DNA from: Thermodesulfobacteriota bacterium
GTDB lineage: Bacteria > Desulfobacterota > DSM-4660 > Desulfatiglandales > Desulfatiglandaceae
NCBI GenBank assembly: GCA_028278625.1
Contig: JANQDY010000155.1
Span: forward strand, 1 to 60,511
Reading direction: 5' to 3'
Length of the DNA stretch: 60,511 nucleotides
In this document: positions 59,772-60,511 of the stretch, one piece after another
Layout: the number at the start of each line of letters is the position of its first letter
How positions within the stretch are numbered: the stretch's first letter is position 1
Made by a program: the position numbers and the translations under genes
The notes under the pieces: generated by a model
What the model saw: the letters and a program-made list of their open reading frames with translations, nothing else
Database searches by the model: none
Told to the model about the DNA's origin: nothing

Positions 59772-59788
59772 ATCAACCTTTGGACTAT
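59772..59788. promoter_or_regulatory. 17-bp palindromic operator (site 5, diverged)
   Basis: ATCAACC-TTT-GGACTAT, with GAAA and TTTTC flanks, 88 bases upstream of the mtrH-like gene. Same 7-3-7 form; arms have three differences from the perfect sites. Confidence 0.55.
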
Positions 59789-59875
59789 TTTCAAAATTTA
59801 CGGCATCCGTTAAAACCTGCTAATGATTATTACCAGGCTTTAACGACAATCATTTAAACCATTGAGGAGGGCAGC

Positions 59876-60511
59876 ATGTTTCAGTTAAGCGGGGAACAGA
59901 AGATTTGTGAGATTGGTGGCGTGAAGTTTGGCGGTCAACCGGGTGATTATCCCTGTGTATGTGTCAGCTCAATTTTTCAGAAAGGCGACAAAGTCTTTAC
60001 CGGAAAAAGGAAAGAAGGATTTGACGAAGAACGGGCCGAGATGCTCTTGAAGACCCAGGAAAAGTACACGGAAGATTGCGGCGTGCCCGGTATGGCGGAC
60101 ATTGTCGCCAACACGGGCAAGGAATTTAAAACCTTTATCGATTTTGTGGTGGACAAAAGCGATATGCCCTTTTGCATTGATGCCTGGGTCATGAAGCCGA
60201 AACTGGAAGGGGCTGCCTACTGCGCGGAAAAAGGGCTCCTGGACCGAATGTTTTACAACAGCCTGACCGTCTGGGAACAGGATCTCGAAACCGAGATCAA
60301 AGAGATTGCCGACATCGGTGTAAAACATGTACTGCTGGTTTCCTTTGACCAGGAAGACCAGATGCCTTCAGGACGCATCACCGGCACACAGAAGCTTCTG
60401 GATGCCATTGAAAAAGTCGGTGCCGAATTTGAGAGCATCTTTGTGGATACCTCGGTGATGAACGGGCCTGCCACCGCTTTTTGCGGGGTTGCCAACAAGC
60501 TGATCAAGGAA
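59876..60511 (+). CDS. MtrH-family tetrahydrofolate/tetrahydropterin methyltransferase, cut by the window end
   Basis: The first 212 residues of an MtrH-like protein: FQLSGEQKICEIGGVKFGGQPGDYPCVCVSSIFQKGDKVF, then ERAEMLLKTQEKYTEDCGVPGMADIVANT, FIDFVVDKSDMPFCIDAWVM, YNSLTVWEQDLETEIKEIADIGVKHVLLVSFDQED and DTSVMNGPATAFCGVANKLI. Start ATG 59876 has GAGGAGGG upstream. In methanogens MtrH belongs to the membrane methyltransferase; in acetogens and sulfate reducers, stand-alone MtrH-like proteins move the methyl group from a methyl-corrinoid protein to tetrahydrofolate. This fits the corrinoid modules in the window and would be the exit point into the Wood-Ljungdahl pathway. Confidence 0.93.
   Translation, partial: MFQLSGEQKICEIGGVKFGGQPGDYPCVCVSSIFQKGDKVFTGKRKEGFDEERAEMLLKTQEKYTEDCGVPGMADIVANTGKEFKTFIDFVVDKSDMPFCIDAWVMKPKLEGAAYCAEKGLLDRMFYNSLTVWEQDLETEIKEIADIGVKHVLLVSFDQEDQMPSGRITGTQKLLDAIEKVGAEFESIFVDTSVMNGPATAFCGVANKLIKE

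Noticed and set aside
14946..60511. Pyrrolysine (in-frame TAG) genes, expected with trimethylamine systems
   Set aside because: No MttB/MtbB/MtmB-type gene and no frame crossing a TAG with coherent continuation was found in this window.

Overview
The window looks like a chromosome segment of a strictly anaerobic, probably sulfate-reducing deltaproteobacterium (Desulfobacterota; Desulfobacterales-like). The reasons are several corrinoid-dependent methyltransferase modules, an MtrH-type methyltransferase, cobamide uptake and remodelling genes, DUF2284/YkgJ/radical-SAM proteins and an unusual density of selenocysteine (Sec) genes. The species assignment is inference. No rRNA, tRNA, CRISPR array or intact insertion sequence was seen.

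Layout. (1) 1-2.9 kb is AT-rich debris: a DUF1566 fragment, a 5'-truncated multicopy-family gene and a small STAS-like gene. (2) 3.0-11.7 kb (- strand) is a TonB-type cobamide import operon behind a cobalamin riboswitch and terminator: an exported BtuF-CbiZ fusion, DUF3450, two ExbB proteins, ExbD, TonB and a TPR protein. (3) 11.8-16.8 kb (-) is a methyltransferase operon: UroD-fold methyltransferase, corrinoid protein, reductive activator (RACE), DUF6951 and DUF2284. (4) 17-23 kb (-) is signalling: two V4R-domain proteins, a PAS/GAF histidine kinase, a NarL-type regulator and a B12-binding radical SAM protein. (5) 23.4-32.8 kb holds a CobW GTPase and a SUMF1-like protein (+), convergent with an odd operon (-): radical SAM, PqqD-like protein, divergent GroEL, MoxR ATPase, VWA protein. 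(6) 32.9-35.8 kb (-) is a second methyltransferase operon with two short CobW-type GTPases, one a selenoprotein. (7) 36-43 kb (-) is a CsoR-controlled operon with DUF2162, an ExbB-like protein, DUF2149, an exported CobN-like chelatase and a PAS-LuxR regulator. (8) 43-48.6 kb (-) is an ArsR-headed operon with CbiR, a Cys-rich protein, a GcvH-like protein, a small selenoprotein, a rhodanese-DsbD fusion with two in-frame TGA codons and probably another Sec protein. (9) 48.8-60.5 kb carries DUF2284 and DUF1638 (+), another methyltransferase (-), and a long (+) operon: Sec-methyltransferase, four thioredoxin-like proteins (two with Sec), a thioredoxin-reductase-like flavoprotein, CobW, a TSCPD-phosphoesterase fusion, an SMC-like ATPase without coiled coil, YkgJ, and finally MtrH, cut by the window end.

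Two signals tie the window together. First, six genes (seven Sec codons) are interrupted by in-frame TGA at positions where relatives have a functional Cys, mostly with a stem-loop of bacterial SECIS geometry (small loop often starting GG) just downstream; a seventh gene is a candidate. Annotated naively they would be truncated or split. Second, a 17-bp palindrome of the form ATCGTCC-TTT-GGACGAT occurs upstream of six transcription units at 16.9, 23.3, 42.9, 48.8, 51.7 and 59.8 kb. Its 7-3-7 geometry suits a NarL/LuxR-type regulator, and two such regulators are encoded here. My working model is a methyl-corrinoid catabolic regulon: methyl groups are taken from an unknown donor by UroD-fold methyltransferases, carried on corrinoid proteins and passed to tetrahydrofolate via MtrH, while Sec-based redox proteins, CobW GTPases and cobamide salvage keep the cofactors active.
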